Below the pieces are notes generated by a model that saw nothing but the letters and a program-made list of their open reading frames with translations, searched no databases and had not been told where the DNA came from. 64,000 bases of DNA from the NCBI RefSeq assembly GCF_012396235.1, contig NZ_JAAXPA010000001.1, positions 186,001 to 250,000 on the forward strand, read 5' to 3'. Positions 37,755-46,499 of the stretch are shown piece after piece (position 1 is the first letter of the stretch; each line of letters starts with the position of its first letter). A program made the translations under genes and the position numbers. Source of the DNA: Rhodococcus opacus (GTDB taxonomy: Bacteria; Actinomycetota; Actinomycetes; Mycobacteriales; Mycobacteriaceae).

Positions 37755-38135
37755 TCAGAGTGGGCCCAAGCGGGCCCTGAGCAGGCAGAACTCATTGCCT
37801 TCGGGGTCGGCCAGGACGTGCCACTGCTCCTGCCCTGTCTGGCCGATGTCGGCCGGGCGCGCACCGAGCTTCAGAAGGCGGTCGAGCTCGGCGTCCTGAT
37901 CGCGGTCGGTGGCGTTGACGTCGATGTGCAGCCGGGATTTCCCCTTCTCCGGCTCATCCCTGCGGCTGAGGATGATCGTCGGCTGCGGACCGCCGAACCC
38001 TTCACGCGGTCCGATCTCCAGCGAGCCGTCGTCCTCGCGATCGAGCACGACGAAGTCGAGGACCTCGCACCAGAACCGCGCCAACGCCTCAGGGTCGCGG
38101 CAACCGAGCACGAGCTCACTGATACGACATGCCAT
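37755..38135 (-). CDS. VOC-family (glyoxalase-like) protein
   Basis: ATG 38135 with AGGTG upstream gives 126 residues; GTG 38144 is an alternative. One pair of beta-alpha-beta-beta-beta modules is seen: ISELVLGCRDPEALARFWCE, LHIDVNATDRDQDAELDRL and the closing WHVLADPEGNEFCLL. This belongs to the actinobacterial VOC subgroup of unknown substrate, with the metal-site Glu of EFC kept. It is monocistronic between a LacI gene and a second VOC gene. Confidence 0.85.
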   Translation of the reverse strand: MACRISELVLGCRDPEALARFWCEVLDFVVLDREDDGSLEIGPREGFGGPQPTIILSRRDEPEKGKSRLHIDVNATDRDQDAELDRLLKLGARPADIGQTGQEQWHVLADPEGNEFCLLRARLGPL

Positions 38136-38216
38136 TAGCGACACCTGCTCTCAGCACGGCCGTCGGCCATGCGGTAGGGAAACCGACTTCGAGACACGAC
38201 AGAGATCTGCCGGATA

Positions 38217-38582
38217 CTAGGCCGACGACCAGACACCGAGTTCGTTGCCACTCGGATCGGTGAAGTGGAAGCGGCGCCCGCCGGGAAAGTCGTACGGGCC
38301 GTTGACGACGGTGCCGCCGGCCGCCCGCACCGCATCCACCGACGCGTCCAGATCCACCGAGTACAGCAGCACCAGCGGCCCGCCTGCCTGCTTCCGTTCC
38401 GGCACCTGCAGCAGGCCGCCGACCTCCTCACCGTCCGCACCGACGATGCCCGCGTACTGCGGGCCGTAGGAGTTGAACTCCCAGCCGAATGCCGAGCGGT
38501 AGAACGCTTCCGCGTCCGCGAGGTCCGTGACCGACAACTCCACGTAGTTCAGTCGATGATGATCTGCGGCAGAACGTGACAT
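38217..38582 (-). CDS. VOC-family protein
   Basis: A 121-residue glyoxalase-fold protein: NYVELSVTDLADAEAFYRSA, GWEFNSYGPQYAGI, then YSVDLDASVDAVRAAGGTVV and FHFTDPSGNELGVWS. It differs clearly from the VOC protein next door and resembles the PhnB/extradiol-related group with a conserved FGWEF. Substrate unknown. The two VOC genes are 81 nt apart and the order suggests co-transcription, but no shared pathway is evident. Confidence 0.86.
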   Translation of the reverse strand: MSRSAADHHRLNYVELSVTDLADAEAFYRSAFGWEFNSYGPQYAGIVGADGEEVGGLLQVPERKQAGGPLVLLYSVDLDASVDAVRAAGGTVVNGPYDFPGGRRFHFTDPSGNELGVWSSA

Positions 38583-38591
38583 GCCGGAACT

Positions 38592-39512
38592 CTAGCCGGA
38601 ATCGGCTCCTCGATCAGGAGTTCGGTCGGCGAGAAGCATGTTCACGAAACCGCGGGTGCTCGCCGTCTGGGGTCGGCCGGCGAGCTGGACGAGTGAAATG
38701 GTGCGTTCGACCGTCGGCTGCAGCGGTATGTGGACGAGACCGGCGAACGAGATCATGGGAAGCACGAGTTCGGGCACCGCGGTGACACCGAGCCCGGCCG
38801 CCGCCAATCCCGCTACCGCGCCGATGTTCTGCGCCTGCATGACGGGTCCGAGTTCGATGCGGGCGTCCTCGACGGCCCGGCGGACGGGCGCCGCGATGCT
38901 GCTCTCGGGTCCGAACGCGATGAACGGCTGTCCGGCGAGATCCGACCACCGGAGTACCGGCCGATCGGCGAACGGATGTGTCGGCGCGACGGCGCAATAG
39001 AAGGAGTCGCTCGTCAGAACGTCCTGTTGCAGGCCGGGCAGAATCCCCGAGGTGGTGACCAGGGCGAGGTCGACCGTGCCCGAGTACACGGCGTCGAGAA
39101 CCTCCTGCCGCAGTCCGTCCCGTATCTGGAGGCGCACGTCGGGGTGCTGCTCGCGGAAGCTCACCACGTAGGGGGGAAGGAACGTGGCCGCGAGCGAGGG
39201 CAGGCATGCCACCGTCACGATTCCGCGGTCACCGGTGACGAATCGTTCGATCTGTGTGAGCCCGTCGTCGAAGTCGTGGAGCATCCGCCGGGCGTGCTCG
39301 ATGATCTCGTGCCCGTGCGTGGTCAGCTCGACGCGGCGCGTGGTGCGTTCGAACAGCGTGACGTCGAGTCTGCGCTCGACCTCGGCGACCGAGCGGCTCA
39401 GCGAGGACTGAGATACGTCGAGTGCGTGGGCCGCCGAGGTGAAGCTCGCGTAGTCGGCGATGGCGACGATGCTCCTCAGGTGAGAAATCCCGAGATTGAT
39501 GCTCATGCGCAT
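38592..39512 (-). CDS. LysR-family transcriptional regulator
   Basis: A 306-residue regulator with the N-terminal winged helix LRSIVAIADYASFTSAAHAL followed by SQSSLSRSVAEVERRL, and a type-2 periplasmic-binding-like effector domain. The start may be ATG 39512 or 39506. It is divergent from the CitMHS transporter operon, the standard arrangement for LysR control of a carboxylate uptake and degradation operon. Confidence 0.92.
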   Translation of the reverse strand: MRMSINLGISHLRSIVAIADYASFTSAAHALDVSQSSLSRSVAEVERRLDVTLFERTTRRVELTTHGHEIIEHARRMLHDFDDGLTQIERFVTGDRGIVTVACLPSLAATFLPPYVVSFREQHPDVRLQIRDGLRQEVLDAVYSGTVDLALVTTSGILPGLQQDVLTSDSFYCAVAPTHPFADRPVLRWSDLAGQPFIAFGPESSIAAPVRRAVEDARIELGPVMQAQNIGAVAGLAAAGLGVTAVPELVLPMISFAGLVHIPLQPTVERTISLVQLAGRPQTASTRGFVNMLLADRTPDRGADSG

Positions 39513-39635
39513 CAGTATGGCCGGTATTCATGCGCTGGATATTCATGACTTGAACTCATAAATCGATCATTCATTGATATTTGACGCGCAATTGTGAGGC
39601 GCGCGACACTGAGACTCCATTTCGAAGGAGGTCAC
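39513..39635. promoter_or_regulatory. Divergent LysR/CitMHS promoter region
   Basis: An AT-rich 120-bp stretch. ATTCATG occurs twice (39,531 and 39,540) and a near-palindrome around ATCGATCATTCATTGAT at about 39,562 is a candidate LysR site. GAAGGAGGTCAC is the ribosome site of the transporter gene. Confidence 0.5.
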
Positions 39636-40946
39636 ATGGTTGCCGCGCTCGGGTTCGCCACGATCGCTTGTTTCCTGGCGCTGGCGTTCAGCCGTCGGGT
39701 CTCGGTGTTGGTCGCACTGATCCTCGTTCCCGTCGCGTTCGCGATCGTGGGCGGATGGGCACCCGACCTCGGGGAGATGGTGGGCGACGGTCTGCTGAAG
39801 GTCGCGCCCGTCGCCATCATGATCGCCTTCGCTGTCCTGTATTTCAGTCTGATGGTCGACGTGGGACTGTTCGACCCGGCGATCCGCCGGATCGTCCGGT
39901 GGGCAGGCGGCAATCCCACCAAGATCGCCGTCGGAACCGCGGTGCTGACCCTGCTCGTCGCGCTCGACGGCGACGGAACCTCGACCTTCCTGATCACCAT
40001 CTCGGCGTTGCTACCCATCTACCAGAAGCTCGGGATGCGCCCGGTCGTCCTGACCGGCATCGTCTGCCTTGCCGCGGGACTGATGAACATGATTCCGTGG
40101 GGCGGCCCGACCGTCCGCGCCATGGCCGCACTCGACCTGACCAGCGCCGACATCTTCACGCCGGTCCTGCCCGCGATGGGGGCCGGGGTCCTGTGGGTCC
40201 TGTTCGCCGCCTACATGATCGGCCGCGTGGAACGTAAACGGCTCGGCGTCACCGAACTGATATCTCCCGGCGGCGGTGGTCCCGGCACGCCGCACGTGTC
40301 CGACGCGCCGGTGCGCACCGGTCGCCAACGGGCGGTGATGGCGTTCAACACCGTGCTCACCCTCGTTCTGATCGTGATCCTGCTGTTCCAGCTCGTGCCG
40401 CTGGAGGTGGCATTCGCCATCGCATTCGCACTCGCGCTCGCCGTCAACCGCCCCAAGTGGGACGACCAGCAGGCCCTGTTCGCGAAGCATGGCGGCAACG
40501 TCACCATGGTGGTGGCGATGATCCTCGCGGCAGGCGTGCTCACCGGAATCCTCAACGGCACCGGGATGATCACCGCGATGGCGCAGACCTTCGTCTCCTG
40601 GATTCCGCAGTCCGCCGGGTCCCTGATCCCCGTCATCACCGCCGTCACGTCGATGCCGCTCAGCCTGGTCTTCACCCCGGACGCCTACTACTTCGGCGTC
40701 GTACCGGTGCTGGCGGAAACCACCGCATCGTTCGGTGGCGACCCCGCGGAGATCGGCCGCGCCGCCATCCTCGGCCAGATGACCACCGGGTTCCCGCTCA
40801 GCCCGCTGACCGCCGCGACGTTCATCCTGATCGGACTGAGCAAGGTGGACCTCGGCAAGCACCAGCGGTTCATCTTCGGCTGGGCCTTCGGAACCACGAT
40901 CGTGATGACCGTCATGGCGCTGCTCACCGGTGCCATCTCGCTGTAA
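39636..40946 (+). CDS. CitMHS-family citrate/carboxylate transporter
   Basis: A 436-residue membrane protein with about 12 helices. The CitMHS family takes up citrate, often as a metal complex, in exchange with protons. Family motifs: LDGDGTSTFLITISALLPIY in helix 4 and MPLSLVFTPDAYYFGVVPVL near the end. ATG 39636 has an ideal GGAGGT site. It is the first gene of an operon with two AtuA-family genes (41,014-42,704), so the transported compound is probably the substrate degraded by them, not necessarily citrate. Confidence 0.92.
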   Translation: MVAALGFATIACFLALAFSRRVSVLVALILVPVAFAIVGGWAPDLGEMVGDGLLKVAPVAIMIAFAVLYFSLMVDVGLFDPAIRRIVRWAGGNPTKIAVGTAVLTLLVALDGDGTSTFLITISALLPIYQKLGMRPVVLTGIVCLAAGLMNMIPWGGPTVRAMAALDLTSADIFTPVLPAMGAGVLWVLFAAYMIGRVERKRLGVTELISPGGGGPGTPHVSDAPVRTGRQRAVMAFNTVLTLVLIVILLFQLVPLEVAFAIAFALALAVNRPKWDDQQALFAKHGGNVTMVVAMILAAGVLTGILNGTGMITAMAQTFVSWIPQSAGSLIPVITAVTSMPLSLVFTPDAYYFGVVPVLAETTASFGGDPAEIGRAAILGQMTTGFPLSPLTAATFILIGLSKVDLGKHQRFIFGWAFGTTIVMTVMALLTGAISL

Positions 40947-41013
40947 TCGTCCGCGACACCACCTCGGGCCCGCCCACCCACCGCCCGTCGAACAAGCAAA
41001 GGACTTCGAGCCC

Positions 41014-42387
41014 GTGACACCATCGAGCACCCGCGGCAGCGCTTCGCGGAGCGTGCGACTCGGCGCCGGATCCGGGTTCTCCGGGGATCGCATCGACCCC
41101 GCCGAGAAACTCGCCCGGCACGCCGACCTCGACTACCTGATCTTCGAATGCCTCGGCGAACGCACCGTTGCCGCCGGAAACTCTCGCCGACTCGAGAACC
41201 CGGACGAAGGATACGATCCGCTCCTCGCCGCACGCATGCGCGCGGTTCTCCCGCACACGCTCGCGTCCGGGACCACGGTGATCACCAATGCCGGTGCCGC
41301 GAACCCTCTCGCCGCTGCCGAATTGGTCTCCGGCATCGCGTCCCGGTCCGCCGACCGGCAGGTGCGCATCGCTGCCATCACGGGCGACGCGGTGCTCGAG
41401 CAGGTGCTACGCCACGACCCGGTCGTGTGGGAGACCGGGAAACGCCTGTCGGAGCACGACGAGGAACTCGTCTCCGCGAACGCGTACATCGGCGCGGAGG
41501 CCGTGATCCCCGCGCTCGAACTGGACGCCGACGTCGTGGTCACCGGGCGTCTGGCCGACCCCTCCCTCTACGTCGCCCCGCTTGCCCACCACTTCGGATG
41601 GGACCTGGCCGACCACGAAACCATCGGCGCCGCAACCGCGATCGGGCACCTGCTCGAATGCGCCGGACAACTCACGGGCGGGTACTACGCGGATCCCGTC
41701 ACCAAACCGGTGAAGGGTATGGCCGATCTCGGTTTCCCGTTCGCCGACGTCCTCGCCGACGGATCGGCGACCTTCGGCAAACTCGACGGATCCGGCGGGA
41801 TACTCACCGAACGAACCTGCGCCGAGCAACTCCTGTACGAGGTGGGAGATCCCACGTCGTACCTGACCCCGGACGTCACCGCGGACTTCGGCAACGTGTC
41901 GTTCACCAGCGTCGGACCCGACCGGGTCGCCATCGCGGGTGCGACGGGGCGCCCCCGGCCACAGCAGCTGAAGGTCACCCTCGGGTTCCGTGGCGGCTGG
42001 CTCGGTGAGGGGCAGATCAGTTACGCGGGACCGCGCGCCTATCCCCGTGCCCAGCTCGCCGCGGACATCGTCACCGAACGTCTCGTCGACGTGCACGGCT
42101 TCGCCGAGGGCGCCGTCTCGGTCGAATACATCGGCGCCGGTGCCGCTTTCCGCGGACTCGATACGGACACCGCTGCCCACGAGGTGCGCGTGCGGGTCAC
42201 CGCCCGCGCACGCACCCGCGAGGAAGCCGGCCTCGTCGGCTGGGAGGTGGAAAGCCTGTACACCAACGGACCGGCCGGCGGGGGCGGCGCCCGGCGCTCG
42301 GCGACCGAGGTACTCGCGATCCGCTCGTGCACCCTCCCCCGCGACCTCGTGCCCACCCGGGTGCACCTCACGGAGGTGACGACATGA
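41014..42387 (+). CDS. AtuA-family protein (DUF1446, acyclic terpene utilisation-like)
   Basis: A 457-residue protein of the DUF1446/AtuA family. It opens with LGAGSGFSGDRIDPAEKLAR and DLDYLIFECLGERT, and has the conserved NAGAANP segment and VTGRLADPSLYVAPL. AtuA is needed for citronellol/geraniol use in Pseudomonas, but the biochemical role is unknown. Many homologues sit next to CitMHS transporters, as here. GTG 41014 is chosen; a stretch upstream in frame is not coding-like. The stop overlaps the next start (ATGA). Confidence 0.88.
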   Translation: MTPSSTRGSASRSVRLGAGSGFSGDRIDPAEKLARHADLDYLIFECLGERTVAAGNSRRLENPDEGYDPLLAARMRAVLPHTLASGTTVITNAGAANPLAAAELVSGIASRSADRQVRIAAITGDAVLEQVLRHDPVVWETGKRLSEHDEELVSANAYIGAEAVIPALELDADVVVTGRLADPSLYVAPLAHHFGWDLADHETIGAATAIGHLLECAGQLTGGYYADPVTKPVKGMADLGFPFADVLADGSATFGKLDGSGGILTERTCAEQLLYEVGDPTSYLTPDVTADFGNVSFTSVGPDRVAIAGATGRPRPQQLKVTLGFRGGWLGEGQISYAGPRAYPRAQLAADIVTERLVDVHGFAEGAVSVEYIGAGAAFRGLDTDTAAHEVRVRVTARARTREEAGLVGWEVESLYTNGPAGGGGARRSATEVLAIRSCTLPRDLVPTRVHLTEVTT

Positions 42388-42704
42388 CCACGCCCGCAAC
42401 GGTTCAGAAGATAGACTCCCTCGCCGACGTTCGTGCCGGCGACAAGGGAGACACGCTCATCCTTGCCGTGCTGGCCCGGGACCACGCCGCCTACCGTTAT
42501 CTCGCCCGGAGACTGACCGAGGACGTCGTCGCCGCCCACTACGGCGAGCTGATCACCGGTCCGGCCCGGCGCACCTGCCAGCCGAACCTGATGGCGATGG
42601 TGTTCGAGTTGCCGGGCGTCCTCGGCGGCGGCGTCACGGGTTCCCCCGCACTCGACGGACACGGCAAGACGCTGGGCTATCACCTGCTGAGCCTCGAAAT
42701 TTGA
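42384..42704 (+). CDS. AtuA-related small subunit-like protein
   Basis: A 106-residue protein that overlaps the previous stop by 4 nt. The start LADVRAGDKGDTLILAVLAR and the GHGKTLGYHLLSLEI end define the short AtuA-like ferredoxin-fold family that in other bacteria is fused to or encoded beside DUF1446 proteins. The two probably form one enzyme or complex. Reaction unknown. Confidence 0.87.
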   Translation: MTTPATVQKIDSLADVRAGDKGDTLILAVLARDHAAYRYLARRLTEDVVAAHYGELITGPARRTCQPNLMAMVFELPGVLGGGVTGSPALDGHGKTLGYHLLSLEI

Positions 42705-42708
42705 CGGG

Positions 42709-44103
42709 CTACACGGGATTCCGGTCCCGCGACGCCGACAGGGTGACGGCGAGCGCCTGACGGTCGAGCTTGCCGCGCGGCGTGCGCGGCAAGCTGTCGA
42801 CCGCGAGTACCTGGACCGGCATGCTCGGGCTGGGTAACGTGGCGCGCAGATGCCGCCAGATCTCGCTGGAACTCGGCCCGTCGCCGTCCACCACGATCGC
42901 GGCGGCCGGTGCCTCGCCCATCCGGCTGTCGGGCACTCCGATGCACGCAGCCTCCGAGATCCCGGGGAGTGCGGTCAACGCCGCCTCGATGGCCGCGGGT
43001 TCCACATTGAGCCCCGCCCGGATCACCGTGTCGCTGTCGCGGCCGAACAACTGCAGGCTGTTGCCCGCGACCCTGCCTCGGTCCCCGACGGTCATCCACC
43101 CGTCGGCGGGGCCGTTCACCACGCCGTCCTCGGTGAGGTAGCCGTCGAACAGCATGTCGCTGCGCACGTGAACGAGGCCCGCGCGAATCGCTGCGTCGAC
43201 GCCGTCGAATAGTTCGCCTGCCGCATGTTCGTCGGCGGCGCCGAGACCCCGGTCGAAGGACACGAAGCTCAGTTCGGAGGCGCCGTAGAAGTGCACGAGC
43301 GACGCCTTCGGCAACACTTCCTGCAGCGCCTCACGCCCGGTGCGCGGCCACCGGGCCGCCGACGACAGCACCTCACGGACGCTGCCGACCGGACCGATGC
43401 CCGACCGCACCACATCCCAGGCGATGGTGGGTACCGAGTACAGATGTGTCGCTGCGTCGCGCAGCGAGTGGGTGACCGGTCGCAGATCCACCGTCGCACC
43501 GCGAGTGAGGCCGTGCAGCGCGCCGTACAGGAAATGGGTGTGGTCGAGAACTCCGGGCACCGCCACGCGATCCCCGCTGCCGATGTCGAACGTCGCGTCC
43601 GATCGGTCGAGGGTCGTGGCCCACGATCGCTGGTTGCGCACGAACAGCTTCGGCTCACCGGTGGTGCCGGACGTGATGCCGACCAGCAGTTCGGTGCCGG
43701 GACGCGCCCGGCCTGCGGCGCCGTCGGATTCGAGGCTGTCCGCCGTCTCGACGGTCCCGTCGAATCCCAGTCTCCGTAGCCTGGTGTGCTGGTGCGGCGC
43801 GGCCACCACGGCGCCGGGTTTCGCGAGCTCGAGCACCCGCGTCAGCTGCGCGGGCAGGAGATGCCGATGCAGCAGCACGACGCTGACTCCCGCGTGCATC
43901 GCCGCCGTCACCACGACCAGCGACCCGACATCCGACGTCGGCAGCACGGCGACCCGGTTCATGCCGTCGAGCCCGGCGGCGGTGCGTGTGACCCGCGACC
44001 AGAACCGGCCGTAGTCGACGGTCTCGCGTGCGGACACGACCGCTGTCGTCTCCGGGTTCTCGGCGGCCCGTCGAGCGACACGCTCGGCGAGCAGCTCAGT
44101 CAT
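42709..44103 (-). CDS. AMP-forming acyl-CoA ligase in biotin-transport cluster
   Basis: A 464-residue ANL enzyme. The P-loop GITSGTTGEPKLFVRNQRS, the FYGASE motif (A5), GWMTVGDRGRV (A7) and the catalytic Lys in PRTPRGKLDRQ are all present. It is shorter than FadD proteins. The start ATG 44103 lies within the last codons of bioN (8-nt overlap), so it is the final gene of the six-gene bioY cluster. A second, shorter ligase occurs in the same operon. The substrate could be a biotin precursor or a biotin-like acid, but that is inference. Confidence 0.85.
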   Translation of the reverse strand: MTELLAERVARRAAENPETTAVVSARETVDYGRFWSRVTRTAAGLDGMNRVAVLPTSDVGSLVVVTAAMHAGVSVVLLHRHLLPAQLTRVLELAKPGAVVAAPHQHTRLRRLGFDGTVETADSLESDGAAGRARPGTELLVGITSGTTGEPKLFVRNQRSWATTLDRSDATFDIGSGDRVAVPGVLDHTHFLYGALHGLTRGATVDLRPVTHSLRDAATHLYSVPTIAWDVVRSGIGPVGSVREVLSSAARWPRTGREALQEVLPKASLVHFYGASELSFVSFDRGLGAADEHAAGELFDGVDAAIRAGLVHVRSDMLFDGYLTEDGVVNGPADGWMTVGDRGRVAGNSLQLFGRDSDTVIRAGLNVEPAAIEAALTALPGISEAACIGVPDSRMGEAPAAAIVVDGDGPSSSEIWRHLRATLPSPSMPVQVLAVDSLPRTPRGKLDRQALAVTLSASRDRNPV

Positions 44104-44698
44104 CGTCCACTCCCCGTGCGACGAGGGCGTCGCCCATCGCATCCGCGGTCCGGAGGGCGCGGACCAGAACCGGTGTGGCCAGCGCCGTCATCGACCATTG
44201 CAACCCGCGTGCCTTCCGCGCCTGCGCCACCTCCTGCACGATCCCCGTCAACAGCGGGATACACCGGATCGCCAACGCGAGCAGGAGTCCGATCCGATCC
44301 GGGTCGACCCCGAACCTCCGCAGGGGCCCGAGTGCGCGCGACACCGTGTCGAGCATGTCGGTGACCCGGGTGGTGAGCGTGACCAACGCGGCGAGCGCCA
44401 CCGAGATCAGCAGCACCCCGCACACGACGACCGCCCGCGCGGGCGACGTGATCAGCACCTGGAACACGGCGATGATCAACAACATCCACACCACCGGGCG
44501 CAACTGCGCCACGGCGACCCGCCACGGAATGGAGGCCACCGCGAACAGCAGTCCCACCGCCAGGACGACGACGCCGACCTCGAGCGGGGTGCGCACGAAC
44601 ACCGTGGCCGTGACGATCGACGCGATCAACAGCAGCAGTTTCAGCCCGGCGGGCATCCTGTGCAGGAGCGAGTCGCCCGGGCGGTACAGGCCGATCAT
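44096..44698 (-). CDS. bioN: ECF transporter transmembrane subunit EcfT (BioN-like)
   Basis: A 200-residue membrane protein with about five helices. The AQARKARGLQW segment contains the Ala-Arg-Gly coupling motif of EcfT proteins, and a second VARG occurs near the end. It links the ATPase to the substrate-binding BioY. It overlaps the bioM-type gene by 4 nt. Together with BioY and the single ATPase it forms a BioMNY-type energised biotin importer. Confidence 0.9.
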   Translation of the reverse strand: MIGLYRPGDSLLHRMPAGLKLLLLIASIVTATVFVRTPLEVGVVVLAVGLLFAVASIPWRVAVAQLRPVVWMLLIIAVFQVLITSPARAVVVCGVLLISVALAALVTLTTRVTDMLDTVSRALGPLRRFGVDPDRIGLLLALAIRCIPLLTGIVQEVAQARKARGLQWSMTALATPVLVRALRTADAMGDALVARGVDDD

Positions 44699-45375
44699 TC
44701 GACCAGCTGCCGGTACGCCGGGACGGCGTCGTCCGGGCTGCCGTCGAACGCGACGAGACCGTCGTCGATGACGATGACCCGTTCGAAACTCTCCAGCAGC
44801 GCCAGTTGGTGGGTCACGACGATCACCTGCTGGTCCATCGAATCGAGCGCTTCGGAGACGACGCGCGCGTTCCGCAGATCCAGCAGCGTCGTCGGCTCGT
44901 CGGCGATGACCACCTCGGGCCTGCGGATGAGGACGGCGCCGATGGCGAGCAGCTGCTTCTGGCCCCCGGACAGCAGGTGCGCGGGGTGATCGGCGTGCCG
45001 GTCGAGCCGGAACCGCACCAGGATCTCCTCGACGCGACCGGCGATCTCCTGTTTGCTCAGACCGGACCGGCGCAGCGAGAACGCCAGGTCCTCGGACACC
45101 GTGGGCATGACGATCTGGGTGTCGGGGTCGGTGAACACGAACCCGACCTTGCGGCGCACCTGCGCGCCCTTCCTGGCGGCGTCGACACCGTCGACCGTGA
45201 CCGTGCCGGAGGTGGGCTTCAGCAACCCGTTGATCATGCGCGCCAGGGTCGACTTGCCGGAACCGTTGGAACCGATGATGCCGACGCGGCGCTCGGAGAA
45301 ACGCAGGTCGACGCCGCGCAGCACCGGGCGGTCCCCGAAGGCGTGCGTCACCGAATCGAAGACGATCTCACTCAC
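44695..45375 (-). CDS. bioM: ECF transporter ATPase (BioM-like)
   Basis: A 226-residue ABC ATPase with Walker A GSNGSGKST, the Q-loop in FTDPDTQIVMP, the signature LLSGGQKQL and Walker B VVIADEPTTLLD, then VVTHQLALLESF. Family-typical of the energising subunit of ECF biotin transporters, which act as homodimers. GTG 45375 overlaps the thiolase stop by 4 nt (GTGA). Confidence 0.92.
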   Translation of the reverse strand: MSEIVFDSVTHAFGDRPVLRGVDLRFSERRVGIIGSNGSGKSTLARMINGLLKPTSGTVTVDGVDAARKGAQVRRKVGFVFTDPDTQIVMPTVSEDLAFSLRRSGLSKQEIAGRVEEILVRFRLDRHADHPAHLLSGGQKQLLAIGAVLIRRPEVVIADEPTTLLDLRNARVVSEALDSMDQQVIVVTHQLALLESFERVIVIDDGLVAFDGSPDDAVPAYRQLVE

Positions 45376-46499
45376 GACACACGCTCCACGAGCATCGCGA
45401 TGCCCTGCCCGCCGCCGATGGCGCAGGCCGCGAGCCCGAGCGGGGGTCCGTCCTCGCGCAGCATCTGACTTGCCAAGCGCACCAACAAGATCGCCCCCGA
45501 GGCGCCCCACGGGTGCCCCATGGCGATGGCGCCGCCCTGCGGGCAGATCGTGGATTCGTCCAGGCCGAGTTCGTCCGAGACCGCCAGCACCACCGACGCG
45601 AAGGCCTCGGTGATCTCGACGACGCCCAGATCCGCCACGTCGTGTCCGGTCCTCTTCAGGAGTGTGCGGATCGCGGGAACCGGTCCGAGTCCGGGCAGCG
45701 CCGGGTCCGATCCCGCGACGGCGGAGCCGAGGATCCGTAACGCAGGCAGTCCGGCGGCCAGCGACTCGGTCGTCACCGCCAGCACGGCGGCGCCGTCCGA
45801 GATGCCGCACGAGTTGCCCGCCGTGGCCGTTCCGCCGGCACCGAAACTGGGGCGTAGCCGCGCGAGCCTGGCCTCGGTCATGCCTGCGCGAATGCGCTGG
45901 TCCCGCTCGATGTCACCGATCGGCACGATTTCCGACGAGAAGTCGGCGGCTGCGGCGAGCGTGTGCGACCGCGCCGCGTAGGCATCCTGCCGCTCACGGC
46001 TGATGCCGCGCACCCGCGCGAGATCGTCCGCGGCCGCTCCCATGTCGGGGTCGGGGAAGCCCTGCGGCGCAAAGGGAGCGCGGGTGTAGCGCACCGGATC
46101 GGCGCCCCCCGCCGGCGGCCAGAACCGCCACGGCGCCGTGCTCGCCGACTCGACGCCGCCGGCCAGAATCAGCTCGTCGGCACCGCTGCGCACACGGAGC
46201 GCGGCCTGCATCACCGCGTCGAGGCCGGAACCGCACTGCCGGTCGACAGTGACACCGGGAACCTCCACACCCATCCCCGCCTGCAGGGCCGCGACCCGCG
46301 CCGGATTACCGCCCGGCCCGAGGCAGTTGCCGAGGACGACGTCGTCGACCTCGGCAACGATGCCCGACTCCCGCAGCGACGTCAGAACCTCGCGCAACAC
46401 CGGGGCGGCCAGATCGGTGGTGGTCAGATCGGCGAACCCGTGCCCGGCATTGCCGATCGGCGTCCGACGCGGCGCCACCAGAACAGGGACAGAGCTCAT
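45372..46499 (-). CDS. Thiolase (acetyl-CoA acetyltransferase-type) in biotin cluster
   Basis: A 375-residue thiolase. The nucleophilic Cys lies in DRQCGSGLDA, the His in GGAIAMGHPWGASG and the second Cys in CAIGGGQG; EITEAFA is also conserved. This is the counterpart of B. subtilis YhfS, which lies with an acyl-CoA ligase (YhfT) beside bioY (YhfU). Its role in biotin metabolism is unproven; a beta-ketoacyl cleavage or condensation on a biotin- or pimelate-related acyl-CoA would fit. Start and stop overlap the neighbouring genes by 4 nt. Confidence 0.9.
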   Translation of the reverse strand: MSSVPVLVAPRRTPIGNAGHGFADLTTTDLAAPVLREVLTSLRESGIVAEVDDVVLGNCLGPGGNPARVAALQAGMGVEVPGVTVDRQCGSGLDAVMQAALRVRSGADELILAGGVESASTAPWRFWPPAGGADPVRYTRAPFAPQGFPDPDMGAAADDLARVRGISRERQDAYAARSHTLAAAADFSSEIVPIGDIERDQRIRAGMTEARLARLRPSFGAGGTATAGNSCGISDGAAVLAVTTESLAAGLPALRILGSAVAGSDPALPGLGPVPAIRTLLKRTGHDVADLGVVEITEAFASVVLAVSDELGLDESTICPQGGAIAMGHPWGASGAILLVRLASQMLREDGPPLGLAACAIGGGQGIAMLVERVS

